Below are positions 23,211 through 35,518 of a DNA stretch of 62,000 nt, one piece after another. A program made the translations under genes and the position numbers. Within the stretch, counting starts at the first letter, position 1, and every line of letters begins with the position of its first letter. The stretch spans positions 339,606,793-339,668,792 of the forward strand of contig NC_081408.1 in NCBI RefSeq assembly GCF_030272615.1, read 5' to 3'. The notes under the pieces were generated by a model. That model had not been told where the DNA came from. It saw only the letters and a list, made by a program, of their open reading frames with translations, and did not search any database. Source of the stretch: Cryptomeria japonica. Its lineage: Eukaryota > Streptophyta > Pinopsida > Cupressales > Cupressaceae.

Positions 23211-24130
23211 CTTAATCAAAAACACTAATCCTAATTATAATTGCAAACCTAATTATAATCCTAATTTCATTCTGACCTTAATGGTTGCCCTAATTCTAAC
23301 AAGATTCCATAACCCTTATTTTTTCTTACTTGCAATCGTGATCTTAATTATTCTATTTCTATTTCGATCATAACCATTAAAATATTTATAAAATTAATTC
23401 TATTTATATTGCTATTTCTAATTGTAATTGTAATTGTAATTAATTAAATTACTCGAACATAATTTTTGTATTACTATTATAAACATATTATTTTAACCTT
23501 GATTTCTTAACTTGATACTTGGGATAAATAATAAAATTACTCATAGAAAAAAATGTTAATTATTATTATTATTATTGTAAATTTATATTATTTGAATTAA
23601 ACTTATGCCAAATTATTTATAACCTTAAGTATTGTAAATTTTTGTTACTTAAGTAAATCATGAAAAATAAATTATAACACTAACTTTACTTTTAAATCAA
23701 TTGGTAGTGCTAACATTAACTTTATTTTTCACCCTTAGATTCATCCTTACACTAATTTTAGTCTAACCCTAACGCTAAGTGTAATCTTAATTATAACACT
23801 TTCATAATTGTAATTATAACCTTGTAACCCTAAGCTTTATACTTACACAAATTTTAGTCAAATCTTATCTTTAATTTTAAAGGTAGCAATAATTCTAACA
23901 CTAATCATAATTACAATTATAACCTTGATTGTAACACTAATCTTATAAACCTTATAAACTTGATTGTAACAATTATAACCTAAGTTCATTATATTGGTAA
24001 TGGTTACCCTAATTATAATCCCAATTTTATCTCTTATTCTATCCTACTTGCAACCATAATCTTAATTATAACTATAATTATATTAATAATTATTATTATT
24101 ATTAACATAAAATAATAATTAAATAGGGTT
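23211..24130. repeat. Degenerate CTAAT-rich array, copy 2
   Basis: Imperfect CCTAATT, TTATAACC and TTATTATTA words run for 0.9 kb. It shares strings with the array at 14000-14765, including CTATCCTACTTGCAA, AATTAAATTACTC and GTTAATTATTATTA. Like copy 1 it ends directly at LINE pol sequence. It begins right at the oligo-A end of the preceding unit. Confidence 0.7.
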
Positions 24131-24179
24131 AATTGGTAGTTTCAGATCAGAGTTCTATAGTCTTTTGGCTTTGGCAGCC

Positions 24180-26460
24180 AGTTCCTTCAGTTGGTCGAGC
24201 AATGCATCTCTACCTTGAAGTTCTTTTTTCTCATTAATGGTGTTACCTCTAGTTTCTTCTTTGCTTCAAGAGGTATTCGATAGGGTGACCCTTTGTCCCC
24301 TTTGCTCTTAATCCTAATGAGTGAATCTCTGAGTAAGGTGATTTAGTAGGAAGTCATACTGGGTAATTTAAAAGGCCTCAAACCATCTTCTCAAGCTCAT
24401 TTGTGCTCTCATCAACAATTTCTTGATGATACCATCTTACGGGAGAAAGTTCTATCAGGGAAGCTAAAGTCTTGAAGTCCATCTTATCCTTGTATAAATG
24501 TGGATCTGGGAAGAGGAAATTCTTACCTACAAGCTCTATTTTCTTTCTCAATAGCCCTGCTCATAGGCAGAACAAAATTGCTAACATTTTGGGGTGTTAA
24601 CTTGGTACTTTTCTGGATACTTACCTGGGTCTTTCCCTTTTCTTCGACCCTCCTCCAGAGACCTAGTCTTATTGAAAAAATTCACAAGAAGTTGGTGAGG
24701 TGGAATGGTTTCCTCCTTAGCCGAGATGGTAAACTCGTTCTCATCAAAGCCTCCTTGCAGAATATTTCGGTTTATTCCATGAGTTTATTTAAAGTCTCAG
24801 CTAAATTTGCAGATCGTATGGAGAATATTCAAAAGACCTTCTTGTGGACTGGTTCGGAAACTAAAAAAGATTGCATCTTCCATCTTGGGAATAGGTGTGC
24901 TCCCCTAAAACTCTTGGTGGCCTGACCCTTAGACACAGTCGGGATTTTAATAAGGCTCTTCTATCCAAGCAGCTATGGAGGTTCCTGAAAGAAGATAATG
25001 AATGGACTTCTATATTCCATCATAAATATCATATTCAGGTAATTCAATATGCCCTGGAGAAATATCTATTTCCCTTTGTGGCCTCTAATACATGGAGGAA
25101 TTCTTTCAGCTCTAAGGACATTATTGCTCAAGGAATGAGATCGTCTCTTGGCGATGGTAAAAATATCCATTTTTGGGATGATTGGTGGGTGGGGGAAGGC
25201 TCTTTATCCACCTTTACATGGGCAGAAAACCTCAAGGACAAATGTTTTAGACTTGTTTTCATCTTGGTTGCTGATTATATTTGGGATTGGGCCTAGATTG
25301 ATCTTATTAGTATTGATCCATCCCTTCATCCTGTTCAGGAGTGGCTTTCACAGATTCATATTCCCTCTTTCATTGTTGTTGATGAGGTTATTTGGAGTGG
25401 ATCATCCTCTAGGGATTTCACTATTGCTCATTCTTTTTAGCTCATCACTAAGACCCTCTCTCCGAATCCCTTTTGGTTTGGTATCTGGAACAATGTCCCG
25501 ATCCTTAAAATTAATATTTTTTCTATCTCTTTATGCAGAAGAAAGTTTTGACCATTGATAATATTTGTAAAAGAGGTATGGATATCCCCAATAGATGTTT
25601 CCTATGTAAATAGAAATTAGAGAATGCTAATCACCTCATCCTTCATTGTTCCTTTCTGCTGAAGTCTGGGCTTTTTTCTTTCAATTGTGGGATTTATGGT
25701 GGATTTGGCTGAATAACATAAGGGATTGCTGGTTTCAGTGGGTCTCCCCTTCGATGAATCCCTCCCATAATTTTCTTTGGATCTACATGATGCCTCACAT
25801 TTCTTGGGGTCTATGGAAGGAAAGAAATAATAGGATCCTCAGGGACAGGGAATCTGCACCTATTGTTGTGGCTTATAGAATTCATAACAATATTAAGAAA
25901 AAAAATTATCCTCATGCCCCTACCGCCAAGATAAGACAACCTAGAAGTAATGTTATTTGGATCCCTCCACCTAGTGGGTGGATTAAAATTAATGTTCACA
26001 GGAGGGCTGAGGGCAACCCTGGGCCGACTGGCTGTGGGGGAGTTTCTAGGGATCACAATAGTAGGCTTGTCTCAGCAATGGCACTTCCTTTGGGCACCTA
26101 GACAATCCACTACTCTTAGGATTATGCGGCTTACTTTGGTTTATAGATGGTGGTTAGAGAAGGGATTAACCATGTTCAATTTGAGAGTGATTCGATGAAC
26201 ATAATCAAATGTATTAAATGACACTAGGAGCCAAGCTAGACAATCAAGCATTTGATCAAATATTGTCATCTCATGATTGCCAGTCTGGATGGCTTTAAAG
26301 TTTCTCACATGCATTAGGAAGGAAATTCCCCCGCCAATTATATGACAAATCTTAGGGTGGATTATGTGGAGGTTAAATGCTAGACAAAAATGGAAAGTTT
26401 CTCGAGAAACCTATGCGAGCTAACTAGAAAGGATGTCGAATTAATCGACCACTCATTACT
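24180..26460 (+). pseudogene. LINE ORF2 remnant: RT, zinc-finger RT-associated domain, RNase H
   Basis: The reading begins in mid RT with NGVTSSFFASRGIR and GDPLSPLLLILMSESL; the catalytic box is FLDD (HQQFLDDTI, about 24420). Then follow the thumb (IEKIHKKLVRWNGFLLSRDGK), GGLTLRHSRDFNKALLSKQLW, the zf-RVT domain (FWFGIWNNVPILKIN, CKRGMDIPNRCFLC) and RNase H (GWIKINVHR, GCGGVSRDHN, ESDSMNIIKCI). Frames change several times. The endonuclease domain is absent, its place being taken by the array at 23211-24130. This is a plant non-LTR retrotransposon of the RNase H-bearing type. Confidence 0.88.
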
Positions 26461-26639
26461 ATTTCATAATGACAGAATGTCGTTGGGATAATTTTTCTTG
26501 GTGGAAGTTTTTCACGCCTCCCAATTCTTTTTATTCTAGAGGCATCGCTTGTTTCTGGTTAGGTTTGCTGCTGTGTGTTCTGGGTTTGTTTTCATGCTCT
26601 ATCAGAATTGTGTATTTCATGGGGGGCAACAAGAATAGG

Positions 26640-27146
26640 ATGGAACCCACCTCTTTGAAAATTGGAAAAGGAATACTGAGGTTTTGAATGATATTTCAGA
26701 TGGAGGCCTAGTGCCATATATGGAAGGGTTGAAGGGGATTTCGTCAAGTGCCACTGAAGAATTTGTGAAAGGCTGGGATAATGGTATCCTTAAAGACTAT
26801 GACACTAAATTTAGGATTGATGAAGAGTTTATCACTGAAATTACTTGTATGGAGATGGAGGGAAGGAAGTTTTATAGAATAGAAATCTGCTGAACAAGCT
26901 ATCTCCACATTCTTTGACAAGCAAAAGGAGTGGAACAGGGTTCAAAAGATGGTTGATGGTGGTTACAACCAGAAGGATCTTCAGATGCCTTGGGCCGATG
27001 TGGCGGATGTTATCATGAGATACATCACTCTTGATGATCGGTATGCGAGTATTTTTTCCAACCACTTTTTCATTTTGAATCACTTCAGGCACGATAGGAA
27101 AATTTCCATTCCGTTTTATCTTCTATCTTCTTTAAGGCATTGTTAA
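26640..27146 (+). pseudogene. EGRKFYR-type ORF, second copy (N-terminal part)
   Basis: The frame reads HLFENWKRNTEVLNDISDGG, then MEMEGRKFYRIE; after a frame break near 26885 it continues EQAISTFFDKQKEWNRVQKM, MPWADVADVIMRYITLDD and FFILNHFRHDRKISIPFYLL before a stop at 27146. The second half matches the ORF at 21668-22975. It again sits just downstream of a LINE RNase H domain. No catalytic motif is visible. I do not recognise a function. Confidence 0.6.
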
Positions 27147-29087
27147 CCCCATTTTTGAAAGTTTTGTGTTAAACACTCTAAGTTGGTAACAATTATGATC
27201 AAAAGGAAAATATATATAACGGACAAAAGGTTATTAATCAATCTTCATTTGATGAGTCAAGAGGTTTATTTGACAAATTTATAAGGATTGTTTATCATGT
27301 ATTGATTGAAGCCATGTCAACCACAGATCATGGATCATAAGAAAAGAACCTTAAATTTATTTTAATATTTTAATGGGGAGTTATATTTTAAGATTCTTCA
27401 TTCTATTGATAAGTATCTTGTTTGATTACAACATCATCCTGATCTATGCGTATGTTGGAAGAAGGAGAGAGTGATGGAAAAGCTAAGATCTCTTATTGGC
27501 ACTTTCAAGAAGTTTAGATATTCATCCATTAATGCCAATGACGAGAAGATAATTTATCTTCTTAATTTATTCTATCTATGTGGTGTCAAGGAAATGCAAT
27601 CTCATGAAATTTGTGCAAATATAAATATCACCAAGGTGAAGGAAATGATTCAAGGCAACATATTGGATTCTAACCAAGAAATCATAAAATACCTCAAATT
27701 ACCAATAATAAGTGATAATGTTGTATCATCTTTATATTGTCATCGGTTCTTTCAACGACAAGGCAAATAACAAATGAAGTATTTTCGGTGTTTTGCAAAA
27801 GTTTCACAAGTTACAGATTTTTATAAAGCTTTCAAAATATTGATTGAAACATTTTATTTAATCTTCGACATGGTTTCTTTAAGTAACTCAAATATCTGAC
27901 TAAATATGCGAATATGGTTATCAAAGGTGGTGCATCGGTGATACGATGAGTTGACCAAGTTGATGAAGAAGCAAAGATGTTTTATTTATGTTTCCCTTGG
28001 CAACTTATGGATTCCTCCTAAACCATCGATGAATCAAGAGATTCAACTAGCATCTAACTCCAAGTTCTAACCAGTTCATGAAGGGATAATGGAAAATTTA
28101 CCAAGTCATCGGCAAGTTGGCCAAATAAATAAAGTAACCGATACACTTGAAGTTCTATTTTCACAGGCAACGTAGGAGAGTTTCGAAAGATGACGTCTCC
28201 TCCATATGGTTTTTTAACCTCCATCTAGCATAGAAAATGCAACATGTGGTCCACGATTGAAGGATAATGAATACATAGTTAGTTTTATAAGTAACTTCTC
28301 ATTTGAAAGTTTAGAAAGGCCGCTAGTTCAAAGTTGCAGATGTATCAACCCAACATAGACAAGATCCAAGAAAACAATGGCAAAGTTTTCATGCAGTTGG
28401 TTCAAAGCCTTCATCACAACACATGCATGCAAGGAAGAGGAATATATAGTTTGGGTGTTGATTTGTACTTCACTTACAGATGAAGTCGCAGTACATAAAC
28501 TAGATAGAATCCTTGAATTGTTTTCATAAATATTCAAGCAAATGCCATTGTAAGGCATAAAACCTAAGTCAGAAACCCTTGTCAATCCTCCCCTCTATGA
28601 ACATGGAGAAATGTAAGTCTTGCAACACATATCAGAGATGCATGGGAGATATGCATGCAATCCGGGAGCCCAATAAGATGTACTAAGAGTTCTCTCAGAG
28701 AAGACACTATCTCATAGAGAGCTGTGAATCACAAGATGCAGGAAATGGATGGGTTGATATGACTATTCAAGGTTAAAGTCAATTCATGAGTCAGTCAGTA
28801 GAAAACAACATCTCATGTAATATCATGGTGGTAAGTTGAGTATGTAGATGCATATTTAGAAATCTTCAGAGAATATCATTAGCAACAACAAGAAACACAT
28901 TCACGGTGTCCTTCATATTCCCGTGACCACTAGAATGGAGAGAGTTCTGGGAGTTCTTATAATTCACAATGTATTAACTAACATGCATGCACAATAAGGC
29001 ACAAATAGTGTCTTGATTGTAGGTTGTTTGTTGAAAAAGACCAAGAATGCTTCATAGAGACATTCTTCAAAGGATTTTTAACTATAA
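27147..29087. other. Unrecognised region, weakly coding-like on plus strand
   Basis: A 99-codon ORF lies at 27471-27770 (MEKLRSLIGTFKKFRYSSIN start), Lys- and Ile-rich with no known motif. Further broken frames follow, for example one with paired Cys residues near 28605 (MEKCKSCNTYQRCMGDM). Nothing here can be named. Before element A inserted, this stretch was contiguous with 44204-44747. Confidence 0.4.
27471..27770 (+). CDS. Hypothetical 99-codon ORF
   Basis: An open frame with ATG start, charged N-terminus (KLRSLIGTFKKF) and a central helix-like part (KEMQSHEICANINITKVKEM). No membrane segment, signal or catalytic motif is visible. It may be a relic exon or part of a decayed transposon ORF, or chance in AT-rich DNA. 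Confidence 0.25.
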   Translation: MMEKLRSLIGTFKKFRYSSINANDEKIIYLLNLFYLCGVKEMQSHEICANINITKVKEMIQGNILDSNQEIIKYLKLPIISDNVVSSLYCHRFFQRQGK

Positions 29088-30270
29088 TGGTGGGAAAATT
29101 ATGAGTGATAGATCAAGAGGAAAACTGCCCTTTCCCTCAAAGAGAGATGAGAGTTTCACTATTGATTATCCTTCAAGCATTTTTCACCATTACATTAGGA
29201 AGAAGAAGAAGATAATTCAATAGATTCAATCTCTCCAAATAAAGATGGTAGATTGAATTCTCAATGAATTGGGAATGCTAAGTTGATCTCCTCTTCCTTG
29301 TTTGAAATGGAAAGGAATTGCTTGAATTATGTAGTGTAAAATAGACAAAGAATTGATTATAACTTTAGATCAGAATATGGGATGAAGCTGTGCACCTGGA
29401 TCTAGTAGTAAAATGTCAAGACAAAGTCGCCCTATGAATTTGACAAAAAATTGTCTAGATTGTGGCAGGAATGTACGCGGTCCTCTGATAAATCTGCGAA
29501 ATGAAAAGGGTTTTACTACCTTTGTGAATGAAGCCCGAATCCCAAAGTATAGCTGCACAAATGCAACCTACACACATAAAAGAGAGGAAAAGGGGTTGGG
29601 ATTGGGGGTTTTTCTTTAGGTCAAACCCTACTTTTGGAATTAACCAAGTAACAAAAGAAAGTACTTGCAAGTAGATGTAAATGAAAGAGTAAATTGTAAA
29701 TCATGTCAAGAGAGGTTGTAGTAGCAATGTTGATAGAAATGTTTATGTCGAATTGAATGTTGGAATCAATCTCCTCTTCAATGGTTGAATCCTTGAATTG
29801 AATGCAACACCTAGCCTTGAAGGGAGACTTAAGAATGCTCAATGCTAGAAAAGAATGCTTGAATGCTTGATCACTTGTGCAACGTGGATCTCTCCGGCTT
29901 TGACCTCTCCAACCTATCGAATTTATACTTATGCAAATGGGAGGAGAAATTCCCCTTAGATACATGTTGGTGGATTTGAATTTCGTCACGAACTGACATC
30001 ACAAAGGTTTCCTGCTTGAGGCACAACCCACAAGGCATGCTCTAGGAAGGGTCATGCCCTAAAATAGGGCAGGGATAGGGGCTCCACGCCCCTATCCTAC
30101 CCCTTTCTTCAAGGCACAATGTGGACGGGGTTATGTAGAGGCCAAGGAAGAAGCTATTTTTGCAAGCTGAGAATTCTTCGGTCTCTGATCAGGCTAGAGG
30201 ATTTGAGTTTGTACGTGTGAGGACCCTAATTCAGTTGTAAATTTCTAGGGTCATAATTTTATGACACTAC
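29088..30270 (-). repeat. 3' LTR of element A
   Basis: It aligns over its full length with 42962-44203, from GGGAAAAT...ATGAGTGATAG to TATGACACTACA. It contains one hairpin unit (30073-30082 with 30088-30097), while the other LTR has three related units. The inner end is followed by a polypurine tract in element sense. Confidence 0.92.
30073..30097 (-). repeat. GC-rich LTR hairpin, single copy (3' LTR of element A)
   Basis: GGATAGGGGC pairs perfectly with GCCCCTATCC around a 5-base loop. The other LTR has GACAGGGGC and GCCCCTGTC at the same place, so the base pairs changed together. Confidence 0.75.
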
Positions 30271-31165
30271 ATTTATCCCCCACTTTAACGGGAGTGTAAG
30301 TGTATGCCAATATTGTTGGTAAAGTACAAGGAAACAAGATTGAAATATTTTTACCACATCAAGGAGGTAAGATGCACGAATCTTGCAGTGGACTTAGGAT
30401 CTTATGACTTTGATTAACAAAGTAAAATGGAAGATTGAGAAGGGGAGAACCATGACTACAAGTAGAAAAGTTCCCTTCACTATGAGTCATGAAAGCAAGG
30501 ATACAAAGATTACAAAGAAAAAAATGTTCACTAAGTAATGCTAAGTATCACAAGAAGGAAAATATGAGCGGAACGTATGTCCCTACATTAAAGCGATCAC
30601 CCGTGCCTTATCGGGAGTGATTTCTTTAAAGTAGGATACACCGAATAGAGAGAAAATAAAGGGAGCATGTTATCGCAATGATTTAGCCACCGATCGAGGT
30701 ATAAAACCAAGCATAATGAATACAAAATACGAGGTAGTGTCGCTTTCCTTAGGGTCGATATGCTATATGATAACTCATGTATATCATTTATGTATATGTA
30801 TATAATAATCTTCGTTCCCTAAAGGAGGACACTACCTTAGAAGAAAAGGAAGAGAGGATGTCTTTTGAGTCAACATGAGAGAGACCAAGAAAATATCTCA
30901 ATGCTTTGCATCATTCCCAAGTATACATTAAGGGAACAATAGAAGAACATGGATACATATAGAAGAATTATAACAAAAGAGAAAGAAAGGAGAGAGAGAA
31001 AGATCTATAGCGCTAGTATCGCTAATCTAGCACGACATCCGTCTCCCAATCTTGCTGATCAATATTTCAAGAAGGCAAGGAACATGACAGAGGAGCGATA
31101 TCGAGTACAACAGATGGAGCTATCACAAGATCCAAACAAGGACTATGTTTATGTGGTAAGTCACT
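30271..31165 (-). promoter_or_regulatory. Polypurine tract and 3' untranslated region of element A
   Basis: In element sense the sequence GTTAAAGTGGGGGATAAA ends at the LTR border (30271-30288 on the plus strand). The remaining 0.9 kb has no supported ORF; a 74-codon plus-strand ORF at 30949-31173 is highly basic and not called. Confidence 0.7.
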
Positions 31166-32694
31166 TTATTTGATTCTAGGAGCTAGGATTAGAGTTTGTG
31201 AAAACTCATTTGATAAATGTTTGTCCACATTAACATACTCATATTCATTGTCAGAAGCATTAGGGGTTGTATTACCATTATGAATAACATTTTCACCCAT
31301 TTCTTCATCAAAATTTAGAGAAAGGGGAGCAAGAACATGAAAAGAAGTTAAACCATCACATGTTTTATGCAACTTATGATTTGGAGATGTCCGTTTAACA
31401 TCTTGCTTAGGAGAAAAGTGAATCATGTCAACTATTGGAGTCTAAGGAGATTGAGTATTTTGAGGGATAACTTCACGAGTGTGAACACGGTGTCTTCGTC
31501 AGCATTCTCTCGCACAACGATTCCAATGAGTCTTAGAGGAAGGATGAGAAGAAGGAGGAACACTTGAAAAAGTAGGAATGCTTCTCTCCTTGATAGTTGA
31601 AGGTTTAGGTTGAGGTCTTTTTGGTTGAACAATAGGAGAAGCAGGCCTTTTCTCTCAATAAGAGGAAGGAGGTGGAACTGCACCATAGAAAGAAGGAATA
31701 TTAGGTGTAGGAAGGAGACCAGGTCCATCATGAGGAGGAGGTATAGGGCTAACCTTAGGAGGAATATTGTTGTTCTCCTTAAGAGAAGGTAGAGCCACAT
31801 CTATAGGAGTAGGTGGACAATTTTCCTTAGGACGAAGATTAGTTCTATCTAAGAGGGGAAGAACCTCATCTTGAAGAATAATAGGAATGTCAAGTATTGG
31901 CGATCTAGGTTGACTTGAGGATAAGATCATAGCATTCTTCCATTTTTGATAAGATTGAAAAAGAGAATCACTCCTTGATGGAAGAGATTGAAATTGTAAA
32001 TAGGCCAAAAGAGATCAATAGGAACACCGGGGCTTCTTTCAGATGGACAAAATAAGCTATGGTTCATGGTTATTATTTCTCCATTGCGAGGAAATTTAAG
32101 GCACTTGTGGACTCTAGAAGCAACAACCTTCATGGAAGATAGCCAAGGGTAGCCCAACTTCACACGGAATTGCTCAGAAGAAGGTATGATAACAAAGTCA
32201 ACATCCATGGATTTAGCATGAACTTCAATAGGAAGAGTGATAGAACCAATGGTAGGACATGAGAAGCCATCAAATAACTTCACAACCACATTAGAAGCAT
32301 CATATAATGGATTATGCAATCCTAAAGTGAAAAGATACTCTTCAATTATAACATTAACCATGCAAGAAGGATCAATCGGGGCACCACGACAAGGGATATC
32401 TTTAACCTTTGCAGCTATGTATAAAGGGTCATCGGGTGCTTGAATGGTCTCACTAGGGTCAAATGTAATACATGGATCCTTAGGAAAATCTTGTGTTTCT
32501 ACCATATTAACCAAGTTTGGAGCCATAGAGGTGAATTCTTCAAAAGTGAGAGAATTAGGCACAATCTCAATAACGTTAAAGGTATGAGATGGCAAGGGAT
32601 CAGTGAAAATCTTAAGATTTTGATTAGGAGTAGTAACCAATTTATTCCCTTTATCATTCACACCTGCCATAGATATAGTATTATTATCAATCAA
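31166..32694 (-). pseudogene. Element A protease-like region and proline-rich tail
   Basis: The minus-strand frame 31927-32694 holds a retropepsin-like fold: APIDPSCMVNVII in place of the usual Asp-Thr-Gly or Asp-Gly-Gly site, then GSITLPIEVHAKSMDVDF and LGYPWLSSMKVVA, the flap-side and GRPW-like motifs. The catalytic Asp is present but the next residues are Pro-Ser, so activity is doubtful. Downstream frames encode a Pro-rich stretch (SPIPPPHDGPGLLPTPNIP) and an acidic end (NASDNEYEYVNVDKHL). No RT follows before the polypurine tract. Confidence 0.75.
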
Positions 32695-33747
32695 GTCTTG
32701 AAATTTATTTTCAATGCAAAATATTTTTCAATATCATGACCGGGTTGATGATGAAATTGGCAGAAGGAATTGTTATCAAAATAAGGAGATGCGTGTTTGG
32801 AAGGATCAATTTGTTTTATAGGAAGAAGATTGTTAACATTTCTATGCAACAACTGAGACATAATACCATGCAAAGGTTCATTCAAAGGAGTAAACTGTCT
32901 TTCTCTTTGGAAAAAACTGGAAATAGAAGGCACACCTATTGTAGCATTCACATGGTTGTTACTGACTGGATCATTGAACTTGATGAAGCTTCTTGTTGGT
33001 TTGAACTTTGTAAACAGTTGTTGAACACTCTCTCCCTTATCACTCGGAGCCATAGCATTAGATTTCTCCATTTGACTCACAACTAGTTGATAATTGTGGA
33101 GTGTTTTGCACAACTGCAGAACGAAAGTAAACTCAGAAAAAAGAAGCTTTTCCCTGATATCCTTTTGTAAATTAGAAATAAAAATTCTTTCAATATCATT
33201 ATTAGGCACATGAAAAGAAATTTTAGCATACAAATGCTTATATCTACCAATGAAATCGGTCACTTTTTCTTTAACATCTTGTTTACAATGCATTAAATAA
33301 GTCAAAGTGATTTTAGGATCAATGTTGTTTTAAAATTGTTGGATGAAAGCATTTGCTAGTTGTTGAAATGAAGTGATAGAATAAGAAGACAAAGAGTAAT
33401 ACCATTGTAACACCTTATCTCTTAGTGTTATTGTAAACAATTTTGCAAGAAATCATTGATCATAAGCAAAATCAGTATACAAGGTTTGAAATGTTTTGAC
33501 ATGCATAAGCGGATCACTTTTTCTATTATAGAGTTCCAATTGAGTGATCTCCACAAGTTTAGGTGGAACGACTTTAACAATATCAAGAGAAAGTGGTCTC
33601 TCAACATCAAAAGTGGGCACACTAAGCTTGGATTGACTCATGGAAACAATTTGTTGTTGTAAAGAAGACACAATTTGATCAAGATTGTTATTTGTCATTT
33701 TGGTAGAAGAATTCATGTTAGAAATAGGTGGTTGAGAAGGTGGTGTG
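32691..33747 (-). pseudogene. Element A gag, core and middle part
   Basis: The frame 33453-33716 reads LDQIVSSLQQQIVSMSQSKL, VPTFDVERPLSL and SDPLMHVKTFQTLYTDF, the start of a retrotransposon gag core. The frame 32691-33305 continues with KQDVKEKVTDFIGRYKHLY, VPNNDIERIFISNL and KDIREKLLF, the capsid-like helices. Between them (33306-33452) are stops. The end (CQFHHQPGHDIEKYFALK) is a gag Cys/His motif leading into protease. Element 4 sits at its upstream edge, splitting it from 41072-41840. Confidence 0.85.
33743..33747. repeat. Target-site duplication of element 4, left copy
   Basis: GTGTG here pairs with TTGTG at 41072-41076, a 4 of 5 match. Removing element 4 and one copy makes the surrounding gag frame of element A continuous. 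Confidence 0.7.
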
Positions 33748-35162
33748 TGATGGTATGATGAAAGAACAAGGATCTGGTGAACTATTGAGATGGGGGAGGG
33801 GGGATGAATCGGTAGATAGAAAAACTGATATTAACTTCATCAATCTCATAAATAACCACTCAAGTAAACTTAGAATTATCAATGCAATATCTCTGTAACA
33901 ATAAAAATGTCAAGATAAACCAATTGACTATTACAACAGATAATAGTAAACAACTTGTAACTCATAAACATCCAAATACTTTTACTGACATATGTAAAAC
34001 CTCATTTCATATTGTTACCGGTTACCCTAACTTATCAAAGTGAAATGAGTAGTTCAACAATTAAGCCATAGAAACATAACCACAAAAACATTCACCAATT
34101 GACACAATATTTTTGACGTGGAAACCCAAATGGGAAAAACCATGGTGAGATGAGACTCACAAGATAATTATCTTAACTCTTCTGAAGTTCACCCTGTTAG
34201 GAGCCAAGCCCGTTAAAGCTTTTACAAAATGTCATGTTAAGAACAGATCCTGTTAGGGACCACCCGGTTAAAGGATTGACTATAATGCCTTGTTAGAAGC
34301 AATACCCTATAAGGAGTAACCTTTGTAAAGGATTTAGAATCCAAGCTAATGGATCACCTGGTTAGAGGATTTGAATAACACCAAGCTTGTTAGAGCTTAC
34401 TCGGTTAGGGGATTTAACTATTGTAATTGTTAGAAAACAAGAGGAGTTTGTTGATATGTTTGAATAGAACTTCACTTGCTTGTTCAGATCCTTTTCATGA
34501 TCCTATCTTCCTTTACTCAAACTATAGATACATCATCTGGTTTGGCAACCACACACTCAATTCAACTTTGCCAACACTTAAAATAAAACAACTCATCGAC
34601 CTTATAAACAAATCAATTAGGTCGGTAACACAACAAAAACCTAATTCTTATAGAGATTACAAACAGGTCGGTTCATGTATGACCGTCAAATTAGATAAAA
34701 ATCTCTACACATCATTCAAGAAAGCCTTGATCGCTCCTTGATCACCACTTCATCAAACTTAGTAACTCATCACATGCTTTGTATTACGTGCAATATACTT
34801 TCTCATTCCCTAGACAAAAAACATTAACTCAACGTGCCAAAAAATCTCTGAATATCTCTTCATACAATATGCATACGTGTCATAATCATTACCGCTCATT
34901 ATCATATCATAAACCAATATAACCAATTCACCAAACTTAATCAGTTAGGGTTTATCAAAACAACAGGTAGGGTTTATCAGTTCAACTCTCCAATACTAGC
35001 AATACATGTTCACTCCACAAACTTACCTACCGGTTATAGTTTCCTTTCACTTAGGTCTTCCTACCAATTACATAACATCATTATAACAATAACATTACCG
35101 CTTAATTGACATCAATGACAACATAACAATTCATTAATGTAATCTTCATGCAAATGCCAACA
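33748..35162 (-). repeat. 3' LTR of element 4
   Basis: Plus-strand ends are TGATGGTATGATG and ATGCCAACA, identical in both LTRs. It contains many GTTAGGAGCC and GGTTAAAGGA-like words, as does the partner LTR. The polypurine tract at 35163-35176 abuts it but is altered. Confidence 0.92.
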
Positions 35163-35518
35163 ATCTCCGCCTTTTTCATTGATGGCAATACAAATATCAA
35201 TACCATTGATTGTTGTGATTGCGAATAGGAATCATCGTTTACATTTTACCATGTACTCTCCTTGTCTTCAGCATGTCACTGGGTCTTCTCCCCATTATCA
35301 CATATTTCTTCTCCCCCTTTGACAACAATGCCAAATTGAAAGTAAAATATGCAAAGTAAAACTTCACTGTTTAGCATCAACAACCTGCAGCTTGATACTC
35401 CCCTTGTGGAATAACTCCACTCCTATATCAATCCTACTATAAAATTCTACAAGTAGCTCCGGGATTGATGTAATCTACATCATACTCAATTTATCTCATG
35501 AAGGGGTACAAACCCTAG
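35163..35518 (-). promoter_or_regulatory. 3' untranslated region and polypurine tracts, element 4
   Basis: The tract at the LTR border reads AAAAAGGCGGAGAT in element sense, with one C breaking the G run. A second, intact AAAGGGGGAGAA is at 35309-35320. No ORF is supported here. Confidence 0.75.

Noticed and set aside
29083-29087. Target-site duplication for element A (TATAA against CTAAC at 44204-44208)
   Set aside because: The two flanks do not match convincingly, so no duplication is claimed.
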